From positions 54,976,707-55,040,706 of the forward strand of contig CM069874.1 in assembly GCA_036172665.1 (NCBI GenBank): a DNA stretch of 64,000 bases, in the 5' to 3' direction. Shown piece after piece: positions 53,231 to 62,992 of this stretch; the first letter of the stretch is position 1, and each line of letters begins with the position of its first letter. The position numbers were made by a program, and so were the translations under genes. A model generated the notes under the pieces. That model was not told the DNA's origin. It searched no databases and saw nothing but the letters and a program-made list of their open reading frames with translations. Origin of the DNA: Prosopocoilus inquinatus. Its lineage: Eukaryota; Arthropoda; Insecta; Coleoptera; Lucanidae.

Positions 53231-54637
53231 TAAGAGGTGGACAAAATTATGGGTACAATTTCTTTTTTAAATTTGTATTACATAAATTTCACCAGAATTA
53301 ATATTTAGTATGACCTCCGTTGGCTGCAATGACTGCTGAAAGTCGCCGTGGTATGCTGTCAATTAAATTTGTTATTATTTCTGCTGGAATTTCTACCCAA
53401 GCAGCGATCAGTTTGTTAAAGTAAGATGTGGCATTTGTTACTCCTTCTCGTGAAATTTTGCCGTCTAAATAAGCCCACAAGTGTTCTTTTGAGTTTAGAT
53501 CCGGACTTTGAGGCAGCCACTGAAGGACTTCAATGTCATTTTTTATGCTTGGGATCGTTATCCTGTTGAAAAATAAAGTTGTCAAGATCCATCTTTTCGA
53601 GCGAAGGATACAAATTTTCTTCCAAAATTTGTACGTATGATATTCCTGTCATCGTACCTTCTGTTCTGGCTAAATTGCCTACACCGCTTTTACTAAAACG
53701 ACCCCATACAAGAACATTGCCGCCTCCATGTTTAATGTAGCTTCTACCATTTTAGAACTTAAGGCTTCTCCTGTTCACCTCCATACTCTACCTCTTCGTT
53801 TTGACCCAAAAAATTCAAATTTACTTTCATCCAAGCATACCACTTTTTCCGAATAAGCTGGGGGTTTACATACACGTTGTTTTGCAAATGCTAATCGTTT
53901 TTTCTTATTTCGTTTACTAATGAATGGTTTCTTTCTTTTTAAAAAACTTTGAAGGCCAGCCTCCTTAATCCTTCTTTTAATTGTTTTAGTAGAAACGTTT
54001 AAATTGACATTTTCTCTCACTTGGGGAGCACTTGCACTAGGATTTTTTCTCACTTCTCGCACAATTCGGGCTTCGTCTCTTGGTGTGGATTTTCTTTTTC
54101 GCCCTCGACCCGCGATATTTTCAATACTATTAGTGGCTTCAAATTTTTTACAAATACGAACAATAGCATTTTTTTTGATACTTTATACTATTATACCCAC
54201 TTTTCGGTCTTCGACGATACGTTTACGAATTTCCAAAGCGATTTCTTTTCTGGGAGCCATGAGAAATTTTTACTTTCAAAACGAACTTTCTTAGAACATT
54301 TCTCTATTATCTATTAATTATTAACTCAATAAAAATGCCGCTCTTCAGATTAATCTACTAATATTGTGTGCACGCTAGAACAGTGATAAAACTAAAGCTG
54401 CATCGTTGTACCCATAATTTTGTTCAACTAAAAACATGTATAAAATATACGAAACAAACCCCACCATTAAGGGATTATTCATTTATGAAATAATGCCCAA
54501 TAAATGTTATTTGCATAGTTGTAAGACGCTGTTGTCGATTTATGAATGCTGCAGGTATAAAAGGATAAAAATTTGCAGGAAGTAACCAGCAATATAAATG
54601 TCGTACCCACAATTTCGTCCCCGACTTTATATTAAAA
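53231..54637 (-). mobile_element. Tc1-like transposon, decayed
   Basis: Left end near AGAGGTGGACAAAATTATGG; right side has two similar inverted words, TTGTACCCATAATTTTGTTC at about 54402 and GTCGTACCCACAATTTCGTC at about 54599. The outer one with the left end suggests TIRs with an internal repeat. A broken transposase runs on the minus strand. Confidence 0.75.
53298..54260 (-). pseudogene. Tc1 transposase, broken
   Basis: Starts at ATG 54260 (MAPRKEIALEIRKRIVEDR). TAA at 54183-54185 in the first helix-turn-helix region. A GRGRKRKS hook, the second helix-turn-helix (VSTKTIKRRIKEAGL), then RLAFAKQRV and VVCLDESKFEFFG (first Asp). The second Asp block QQDNDPKH near 53560 is out of frame with the third, PQSPDLNSKEHLWAYLDGKI (Glu kept). 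DD34E-type family, at least one nonsense and one frameshift here, more in 53590-53770. Confidence 0.85.
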
Positions 54638-54639
54638 TA

Positions 54640-56280
54640 CGCGCCTCTTAAATCTCCAGGGGGCTAAACTAGTTTGATTAGCGAAAAAAATTATATCCCG
54701 CTGTAATTTTGAAAAACGCTTTTTTTTATTTCTTTTTTCTTATTTTAGGTGTCCAAATGAACAGCAAATTATAAGAAATTTGTCACAGTTGTAAATAGTG
54801 TTGTAAATTTACCGGTAAATTATATAATTGACTAAATTTGGATTTTTTGCCGGTAAATTAAACGGTAAATAAAGTATTTACAAAATGGTAAAATAAAACT
54901 GGCTCTATTGTGTTGCTTTTTACTTAAACTTTCAGAAAATAAGAAAATACCAAATACTGCTACCATACAATGCTGATTTTATGAGAAAATAATCTTTTTC
55001 TTATTTGTGAATAATAATTAAAAGTTGAAATTGACTCTTGTCTCATATAAAGACTGTAAGAAAATGGTTTTTAAACTATAAACAGACACTGATAAAAGTG
55101 GAATGAAGGTATATTGTTTTCAATTTTAAGTGTCCATTGAAAGTTTCAAATTAATTTTCTAATAATTTAAAGGTTATGTTATGATCTTATAACGGGAAGT
55201 ATTATAATAATTACAGGCTGAGGAAGTAATAGAACTTCCTCCCTATGGTGGACAATAAGGTAAAATGTGTGTGGAATTTCGAGAAAATTTCTATATCCAT
55301 AACCTTCAATGCAAAAATAACAAATGTAAAAATTGTTAAAACTGTACTAATAAGCGATATTAAAAGTCATTTCAATTTTGATTAATTTATATATTATATA
55401 TTGCTCTAAATTGCCATTTAGTTCATGAGAGTCGCCGCTAGGGGCGTAAGATAATTGCCAGATGCAAAAGTTCCCTTTCCAACGATAAATTATACTGCGC
55501 TTTTCATAAGTAAGAATTCCCCAGATCTAAACAAAAATTCTTAAACTTGGCAACGCGAGTGTACTTCTGGTAGTGTGCATATTAGGCGCAAATTTCAAAG
55601 TGGAGGCAGGATTCGACCAGCCTTAATGTGTTTAGGGCAAGAGACCGAAACTACTGTTACCTGTAAGGTAATAACATTGGCTGTTGGCATTAATGATGGA
55701 TCAATTTTGTATGCAATTGGCTAAATTATGTAGATACTTCTTAAATTTGAGCGATGTGTGTTGGCTGGGATAAATTGTAAAACAATAATGCACAGCCTAT
55801 TTATGGGCTGTGTACAACTGAAAATCATTATTGCTTTAGATACTTCTTAAGAATATCAAACAAGAATGAATATTTTAACACAACTTTAAGCGTTTTGTTT
55901 TTACTTCCTTTTAAATTTATCTACCCCCATAAACTACCTATAGACAATGGTTTCTATGGATATTAGAAGATACATATTTACGAGAAAGTCGAATCATGTT
56001 ATAGAAACGTGTATTCATATAATCGACGTAGACGCACGACCTATTTCTATACTACTTTTCGTAACATATTCTAAAACTCAATGCGTTTTTTTCCTACCAT
56101 GTTTTTTGTGATATGTAAATAGGCTAAATTTCATTGGCAAAATCAGGACATGACCGATGCTATTGCCAGCTAAGAATTAAAAAAGTTAATATTTAATACA
56201 AAAATTGTTTTGCCTTTATTTTATTTTTAATTAAAGAAGAACCTTCCAAGCCAAGCAAAATTTAAGTGGGATTAGGTAAT
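54640..56280. other. AT-rich, no gene recognised
   Basis: A small inverted repeat lies near 55785-55825 (CACAGCCTATTTATGGGCTGTG). Otherwise no exon, long frame or terminal repeat. Confidence 0.4.
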
Positions 56281-56281
56281 T

Positions 56282-56356
56282 ATAAAATCCCGAACAGATC
56301 CATTAAACCGCGCCCGTTCGTGACTTTAATATTTTGGAAACGATTCCGTGTTCAGG
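56282..56356 (-). repeat. Inverse copy of the 46429 repeat
   Basis: Reverse complement resembles 46429-46505 for about 75 bp. See that entry. Confidence 0.5.
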
Positions 56357-56837
56357 ACTTTAGCCACATCCTAAAAATAAACTTGTGCATCTTCTAGTTT
56401 ACTTCCAGTATATTAGAGCTAAAAAATAATCACGCTATTGACTGGCTATTGTGAAACAAACATCTTGTATATAAAATTGTCAAATGCAACGTAATGCAAT
56501 AATTTTTTTACCGCATTGTTTTAAAACCTGTTAGGAACCGATAGGTTTAAGAAATACTTGATTATTTTCTTTATATGATAAAGACGAATATAAATAATAG
56601 AAATTGATTTGTTTTGTTTTTTTTTTCAATTAGAAGAAAGAGTACAACACAATTATTTGTAATTCAGATGAAATCTAGTCTACATTTGGTCCAAATAAAA
56701 CAATGAATCCCCAAAAGGCAATTCGCAAGCCTCAGTTGAAACGAATTTCAAGAGATGTGATATAGACTCATTAAAATATATAAAATGGATAGCAATAGCA
56801 ACAGAAATAAAGGCAATAATCATTTTGAACTTGTAGT

Positions 56838-56843
56838 TTTATT
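56838..56843 (-). terminator. Candidate MRNIP polyadenylation signal
   Basis: AATAAA on the minus strand about 200 bp after the stop codon at 57040; the interval 56844-57039 has no other feature. Confidence 0.4.
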
Positions 56844-57039
56844 TATATGTATTTAATTTGTATTATTGACATGATTTGCCATTGTACTAATAAATCATTG
56901 AAATGATTAATCCTTTTTTTCATTTAACCTCGGTTGTAAGAACACTTATGATAAGAGGAAATCAACCAGAGCTTTCCAGGTAAGAAATGAATTATTAATT
57001 ATAAACTAAACAGTAAATATTACACATAAAAAAACTTAA

Positions 57040-57615
57040 TCAAAAGTCTAATGCTGCATCAAAATCAATATCTTCGTCTGCAAATATATTCATAACACTA
57101 CATTTCTTAGTTTTACTAGTAAGATTTTCAGTCGTAAGTACTTGTTTTGTATTCTTGTCTTCACTTTCTTGGGAACAAAATTCTTTCCACTTACTATTAC
57201 CAGTCTTTGTGGCTAGTATTCCATGAATGCGATTCTGTGACACATTTTCTATTTCATCATCATTGCATTCAGAATGTTGTACAATATACATTTTGTTGTC
57301 ATTCTCCTCTTTTTTTGTAATATTTTGATGGACGTAGTCATTCACTTTTTGCTTCTTATTTCTTTGGCATTCAAACATAATATCTGACAGTCCTTCCTCA
57401 CCAGCTTCATTTTTCACATCTTCCACAAGAAATTCTGACCATTTATTTGTGCCTTGCTGTTCTCCCACATCTCGTTTTATATCGTTGCCGTTGGTGAAAT
57501 GTTTATTTTCAGTATCTGTTGGGTTCTCTAAGACTTGATTTTGTAAAGAAATATGCTGTTGGTTTAAATTCTGGACAATCAATCGGCAGTCCTTTCCTGT
57601 ACCTTGCCCATATAC
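57040..57615 (-). CDS. MRNIP: MRNIP exon 3 (last)
   Basis: 576 nt from VYGQGTGKDC to the stop at 57040-57042; holds the SKW motifs and the acidic end. Confidence 0.85.
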   Translation of the reverse strand, partial: VYGQGTGKDCRLIVQNLNQQHISLQNQVLENPTDTENKHFTNGNDIKRDVGEQQGTNKWSEFLVEDVKNEAGEEGLSDIMFECQRNKKQKVNDYVHQNITKKEENDNKMYIVQHSECNDDEIENVSQNRIHGILATKTGNSKWKEFCSQESEDKNTKQVLTTENLTSKTKKCSVMNIFADEDIDFDAALDF

Positions 57616-57852
57616 CTAACAATAACTTCTTTTTAAAAAACATGAGAGCGAAGCATGACTTGTAATGTAACACCTTTTTTAAAGACTGCTTTTCACCACA
57701 CATTTTGCAAGTCCATTTGGGTATTTTCTTCACAATGTCAACCTAGAAAAGTTAAAGTTTAATAAATTACAAGATCTTTTTATTACAGAGATTTACTTAA
57801 CCTGAAAGGTTTCACAACTGAAACATCTTACGACGCGCAATTCTTGTGGCAT
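57040..57852 (-). CDS. MRNIP: MRN complex-interacting protein homologue, three exons, 231 aa
   Basis: Relatives bind MRE11-RAD50-NBS1 and help ATM signalling at DNA breaks in the nucleus. Exons: 57802-57852, 57674-57742 and 57040-57615, all in phase with GT-AG introns (59 and 58 bp). The N-terminus has two Cys pairs, RCFSCETFQ and KWTCKMCGEKQS, the family's conserved zinc-ribbon-like start, then VYGQGTGKDCRLIVQNLN. The middle is acidic and polar with two short SKW/NKWxxF motifs (NKWSEFL, NSKWKEF). It ends with NIFADEDIDFDAALDF, like the acidic C-terminus of MRNIP. Shorter than the human protein (343 aa). ATG at 57852 chosen as the first in frame. Confidence 0.85.
57674..57742 (-). CDS. MRNIP: MRNIP exon 2
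   Basis: 23 codons with KWTCKMCGEKQS, the family signature. Acceptor TTTTCTAG. Confidence 0.85.
57802..57852 (-). CDS. MRNIP: MRNIP exon 1
   Basis: 17 codons, MPQELRVVRCFSCETFQ; donor GTTAAG. Contains the first CxxC. Confidence 0.82.
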
Positions 57853-58094
57853 GTTTACATTAATTGTGCAAAATATTTCTCAATGTGTTGGTTATTTGTA
57901 AATTATCAGTTTGTCAGTTGGAATGAACAACGTGGTCAGTGGTCAAAACTGATCAAAACCTAGGTTAAGTCAATGGTCAAACTGCACGAAATCGTCAAGT
58001 CAACGGTCGGACTACACTATCTGACCAATCAGCGATTGGTAAAAGTGATCACGTGGTTTAGTTTGATCAATTCGACCGTTCACTTACCGCAGCC
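57853..58094. other. Upstream region of MRNIP
   Basis: Contains repeated GGTCA words (CAGTGGTCA, AATGGTCAAAC, AACGGTCGG) between 57930 and 58010. Probably holds the MRNIP promoter; no core element stands out. Confidence 0.35.
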
Positions 58095-58097
58095 TTA

Positions 58098-58225
58098 GGT
58101 CCAATTTTACAAATGGGGTTCAATTTTGAGCTGAGGCTTATACCCTTAACAACGATTATTTCAACAATTGTTGTGAAGGATTTAAGCTTCGGCTCAAAGT
58201 TAAACCGTCATTGTAAAACTGCGCC
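58098..58225. mobile_element. 128-bp PIF/Harbinger MITE, copy A
   Basis: Hairpin from GGTCCAATTTTACAAATGG to the inverse near GTAAAACTGCGCC. TTA on the left (58095-58097) and TAA on the right (58226-58228), the latter shared with copy B. Confidence 0.85.
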
Positions 58226-58228
58226 TAA

Positions 58229-58356
58229 GGTCCAGTTTTACAAATGGGGCACAACTTTGAGCTGAGGCTTAAACCCTTAGCAACGATTATTTCAACAATT
58301 GTTGCGAAGGGTTTAAGCTTCGGCTCAAAGTTAAACCGTCATTGTAAAACTGGGCC
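58229..58356. mobile_element. 128-bp PIF/Harbinger MITE, copy B
   Basis: Starts GGTCCAGTTTTACAAATGG; ends GTAAAACTGGGCC; TAA on both sides. Very similar to copy A, head to tail. Confidence 0.88.
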
Positions 58357-58359
58357 TAA

Positions 58360-59167
58360 GTCACAGATGTAAAAACTACATCAAAACATACCAATCCAAG
58401 GTTGCCAGATTTCTCTTAAACAACACAGGATAACCAGGGGTGCGTTTAGAAAAGTAGTAGAGTATAGTCGATGTGTACGCTAATCGTTTAGAAAAGGAGC
58501 TTAAGGGGCCGTTTGGCAATCACTTAACCATTTCTCGCGGGGCATGGGTGCAGGACGTAATACACAGAAGGCGGGGCCACAAGCATAGATAAAAGATATA
58601 TTAGATGTCAAAGCCAACGTTGTATATGTGGAGCCTGATGTGGAGTAACAAGATGCGCGCCTCACGCGGCCTGGGGGGAATTAAAATAAAAAAGGCGCGT
58701 AATTTAAAAATATTTCTGCGTTAATGGTTTAAGTATTGAATAGATAAAACAGCGACATTTCAAAATCAATAAAAGCTGGTAACTTAAAAATATGCTAAGG
58801 ATTACAGATTACTGTAAATAGAGTGCCATCACTGCCATCCCAGCGACCCGGGGGGAATTATAATTATTATTATTTAACATTTACAATAAAAAAAAAAATA
58901 TAAGACGGCCATGAATTATTCAAATGAAATTACTAAGAGCCGTTTTCATAAAACGACTTTAATTTCAAATCACATTACAATACGCAAAGAAACAATAAGT
59001 AGGTAGTTATTTGTTAAACAGGACGGTACAATTGTGTGTCATGATCCCAGTAACTAGTGTGGATTGTTGTTAAATTGTTATTTTATTTACTTTTGCCGTT
59101 AAAATTCCGTTTTATCGACTGTTTTGAGTTGGACAAAGCAAACTTAAACGTTTGCTATTGAAAAAAG
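58360..59167. other. No gene; probable transposon flank
   Basis: Short words recur (GGGGGGAATTA at 58674 and 58852). No exon found upstream of the HARBI1 fragment. Confidence 0.35.
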
Positions 59168-59735
59168 TTGGTTTTACATTTTTATAATTTAATTCAAATC
59201 CTATTATTAAAACGGCTAATATGCGATGCGAATTTAAAAATACTTAATGTAAATGCCAATTTTGCCGGAAGTGTACATGATTCGTTTATTTGGCATACTT
59301 CAGAAGTTCATAAATTTTTAAGGCAGAAGTATGAGCAGGGAGAAAGAAATTCCTGGTTGCTAGGTGATTCTGGTTACCCTTTGCTGCCATTTTTGCTAAT
59401 TCCTTTTACTAATGTTCCGCGAAATTCACCAGAAGAGAGATACAATAATGCTCATACTTCTGCCAAAAATTGCATTGAGCGTTGTATTGGTTTATTAAAA
59501 TCAAGATTTAGGTACGTATCAAAAGAAAGAAGTACAAGATACAGTCCGGAATTTATGGGTATTGTTAATGCTTGTTGCACTTTACAATAATATGTGTTTA
59601 AATGACAATATACAAGTGAATGAGCAATATGTAGAAGAACATATGCAGAATAATTATAGAAATGCGGTAAAAAATGATTTACTAAATGCTGGACGAATTG
59701 CTCGCAACGGTGTGGTAAACCGATATTTTCTGTAA
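59168..59735 (+). pseudogene. HARBI1-type (PIF/Harbinger) nuclease, partial
   Basis: DDE nuclease of Harbinger transposons. Clear from about 59216: CDANLKILNVNANFAGSVHD, WLLGDSGYPLLPFLLIPF (second Asp) and NCIERCIGLLKSRFR (Glu). The frame shifts near 59580 (ACCTL, then NNMCLND in another frame) and ends at TAA 59735. The N-terminal third, with the first part of the fold, is missing. Would cut Harbinger ends together with the Myb/SANT partner encoded at 60039-60799. Confidence 0.82.
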
Positions 59736-60038
59736 TATTAAAATGTAAATAGTAGTTTGTTAGCATATAACATTTTTCCATTACTATCCTATTAATGAAT
59801 ATTTTTTTACTTTGATTTAAGTGTTATTTTACATTGAATTGTATTAGGAACATTGAGAACTCTTTTTTTATCAACTTGGTTTACAAATTATTACCGTTTT
59901 GTCATTTAGTTTGAACATGCAAATGTTTCTTCAACTTATAATAAATTGTTGATTTTAAGTAATTTTTTTTTCAATGAATTTTAAGGTTTGCACTTTAATA
60001 AGCCAATAAAAAAAACAGAATTAAAATATTGGTAATTT

Positions 60039-60799
60039 TTATTTATTTAAAGTTTTTTCTAGAATCTGTGTTAATGCATTGATCGACTGTGTCACACCCA
60101 ACAGACCAGTTTTAAGTGTATTATTAATATCTTGGAGCAGCTCTACGGTTTCGACATAAAGACCTTCAACATGAGATGCTTCATGCATTTGAGCCGTTCT
60201 TCGCTTTTTGACTAAAGCAGTTGGGCTTACAGAATGAACTTGATTAGAGCTTGCGTCTTCAGCAGTCTCGATTACTTCAACTCTGCTGGTGCTTGGCATT
60301 TGTGTCTGTAACTAATTAAAATGTAACACTTATAACTGTGACATATTTTAAATCGGTTCTAATTTTAACAATTAATAACTAATTTAATACGTACACCACG
60401 TTCAGGTGTTTTGGTTCCTTCAAAACTGCAGGACCCAAATATCTGCAGAATTTTTTCTTCTAATTCTGACAAAGGCCGAACAGTTTGTAGTCCATCACCT
60501 GTTGCAGCATTCTGCAATTTTAATTCTGCTGCATGATGCCTTGCTTTAGATTTCAAATCTGTCCAAGTCTGTACAGTAAAAATAAATTCTCAATATCAAT
60601 AAAAAAAACTCACATTACTTTTTCTTATAAAATTGTGGTACATAACTTATTTTACTTACCTTTTGCCATTTTTCTCTTGGACGTTTTCCGTACCCTGCAG
60701 CATTTAATTTATTCGTTAAACTCTCCCACAATTCACGTGCCGTTTTTTCCCATCTGAACCGCTAAATTTTCCTCGCGCCAAATGCTTATTTTCTGCCAT
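60039..60799 (-). pseudogene. Myb/SANT-like protein, partner ORF of Harbinger
   Basis: Three putative exons on the minus strand: 60660-60799, 60395-60568 and 60039-60311, joined by GT-AG introns. Begins MAENKHLARGKFSGS; then ELWESLTNKLNAAGYGKRPR and WTDLKSKARHHAAELK, the trihelix of Myb/SANT-like (MSANTD, zeste-type) domains. PLSELEEKILQIFG follows. Exon 1 needs one frame change near 60755 between the two parts. C-terminal exon has a leucine-rich helix (LLQDINNTLKTG). Family proteins guide the Harbinger nuclease to the nucleus and DNA. Convergent to the HARBI1 fragment. Confidence 0.72.
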
Positions 60800-60801
60800 A
60801 A

Positions 60802-61394
60802 AATTTACCATTATCTCCCAATGAATATCATTTGTATGAAACTATTTTTCCATATTGAAAAAATACAATATCAAAACAAATTTTTTTGAAAATTTTTGAA
60901 TATTCGTTTCAACGCAAACATTAATAAATTACTTATAATACTCATTATTCATAATATTGGCCGAGTATTTGGTTCCCCTTAAATGCGTATTTGAATCTTA
61001 ATAATTATAAAAAAAATACGAATAAAAAATACATAAATTTATGTCAAATTACCGAATTTCTATTCAAACATAAACATGTGTTAAAGTTACGTACAAAGAA
61101 GCAGTTCTTCGTGGAAAATAAACGCGCTAATATTAGTAAAATATACGAATCGACATATAAGATAACGTCGAACTGACCAGAGGAAGATTCGACAATCACG
61201 TGACCTATCTTTCGATGCGATGTTCAGTTCTGAATTCCGTGATTCTTTACGAATCGCCGTATCGAACAAAATAGTGGGGATTCGAATCGAATCTTGAGTT
61301 CTGAATGCGGCTGTTGATATCTTACATCGTGACCGTGGATGGTGTAAACCAGGCCTAATCATGCGAGGGGAATATGTTGGGGTATATTCTCCTT
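60802..61394. other. No gene; possible Harbinger end
   Basis: Ends near 61352 with GTGTAAACCAGGCC followed by TAA, which could be a Harbinger terminus; no matching left end was found. 61160-61330 is rich in ATTCGAATC-like words. Confidence 0.35.
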
Positions 61395-61610
61395 CTACCA
61401 CCGCACAGGCAGTGCCGGTTCCCGCTTCAGTCGACGTTCAGTCGCTTCAATTTCAACAACCAACGATATACAAAACTTATGTAGGTAATATTCTTTATGG
61501 AAAATGTTGTAGTGACGAGCAATATTATATCGTTTTACGCTCAACAGTTTACCGCAAATAATACATTCTGCATTACCTGTACTGTTTATAAAACACACAT
61601 TTATGTTCAT
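61395..61610 (-). pseudogene. BED-type zinc-finger fragment
   Basis: Minus-strand frame with AECIICGKLLSVKRYNIARH and HYNIFHKEY: a C-X2-C ... H-X5-H pattern typical of BED-like fingers at the N-terminus of hAT-type transposases and ZBED/SCAND3-like proteins. No downstream transposase is visible. Confidence 0.5.
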
Positions 61611-61619
61611 AATTTTGGT

Positions 61620-62790
61620 TCACGTTTGTATTTCACGAGAGCCACACGTTTTATAACTTCTATTGGTACAGGATCGGCTGACAGTTTGGCTCATTGTTAA
61701 CGACGTTTCATTGACGCCTATCGAATAGTGGGGGATACTACGTCTTCGCTCTTCTCGTATTTTATATCCAGGCCTGGTGTAAACAAAACAGCCAGTGTTG
61801 CCAATGCATGCAAAATTTTTAAAATCTTCACAAAATCCTCGATAGTTCTTCACTGATGAATTTTAATTAAAGAAGGGTGTACGGTTCATAAATAAAACTA
61901 TTAATTTTTTGGGAAAAGGTATTCAACATAGCGTCGCTCAAAGTGCGAAAAGTCGCAAGTATGTCAAAGAGCTGCACTTTTCGGAAGTGCAATGTCAAAA
62001 CAGACGGAGGTCAAGTCGTGTTCTTAATTTTGTTTTGTTTTGAACTATGCTCTATTTTTTATTGGTAGGCGATAAATTCGAAGTTATAAAAAAATATGTT
62101 TCTCCTGATAGTCCATTACTCGTGTTATTTTTTTTAATTTTATTAAAGTAGCAAGTATATTATAGTTAGTAACGATTGAAGTCAACTTTGAAATTTTTTT
62201 GTCATCTATTAGTTATGTAATAAATTCCTCTAATCTGTAAAATCCGCCTACTGATAAAAAATAGATGAAGTTGTTTCTTGTCCGATGAGAAATTTAAATA
62301 AAACGTTGAGTGTATTCCCATTCATAATTCTGTCCGGTTTAAGATTAAAAAAAAACTTTTTAATAAAAAAATAAAGTATTGACGATTCAAATTAATTTTT
62401 CCCGCCAACGGTAACCATGTAAGTAAAAAGTTTCTATACTTCTCTTCTACATATACTGCTCATGCGCTCTTGCTAATGCTGTGTATTTAGCACGAACGCA
62501 TGAGCAGTACAGTATCGAACTGATTTAGAACTGTATAGGAACAAAGCTAAATCTTATTAATCGAAGGAGGAGACACATTATAATAAGAGATACAAAAAAA
62601 ATCCTTATATTTGAAAATAATGAAAATCATTGAAACATCGGCATCTTATAGCTTGTCTTATTATTGACAAATTTCTCATAAATTATCACATAAGTTGAGA
62701 TTTTAAAGTACAGAAAAAAGTATTCGTGCAAATTGCATACAGAGAAAAATAAATCTAAATTAAATAAATAAACATGTAAAAAAAGGCCAA
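61620..62790. other. Downstream of the integrin gene; no other gene
   Basis: Would include the 3' untranslated region of the integrin transcript on the minus strand. Also holds the 62271-62360 repeat and an inverted word pair around 62455-62510 (CTGCTCATGCG and inverse). Confidence 0.4.
62271..62360 (+). repeat. Single-arm relative of the 4014-4212 insertion
   Basis: Shares TTCTTGTCCGATGA, AACGTTGAGTGT, CCCATTCATAATTCTGTCCG and the T/A-rich end with 4014-4212, but lacks the palindrome and ribozyme core. Confidence 0.7.
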
Positions 62791-62990
62791 TTACTTTCTA
62801 TATGCTGGATTTGCGAAGGTGGTAGTTGCTTTTTTGTAGAGTGGATTTTCTCCCGAATGGAACTTGGCGTTCTTTCTCTCATTTTCAAATTTGGCATACT
62901 CGCGACGGTCGTGGATCGACGTCATCAACTTCCAAATAACTAACAAAATCAGTCCTGCTAGAACTATGCTAGCAACAACATAGAGAATAA
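62791..62990 (-). CDS. Beta-integrin last exon: transmembrane end and cytoplasmic tail
   Basis: Beta integrins pair with alpha subunits to link matrix to the cytoskeleton. The exon starts after a TTGTTTTAG acceptor and codes 65 residues to TAA (62791-62793): the membrane segment [19 protein letters not shown], then [19 protein letters not shown], the talin-binding region, and two NPxY boxes, GENPLY and FANPAY. These are hallmarks of beta-PS/beta-1-type tails. Usually invariant NAKWDTGENPIY reads [12 protein letters not shown] here, so it may be a diverged paralogue of myospheroid. Other exons are beyond 64000. Confidence 0.92.
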
Positions 62991-62992
62991 CT

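Noticed and set aside
61338..61780. Inverted GGCCTGG words as TIRs of a Harbinger element
   Set aside because: The second word continues GTGTAAAC rather than the needed GTTTACAC, so the match is only a short palindrome.
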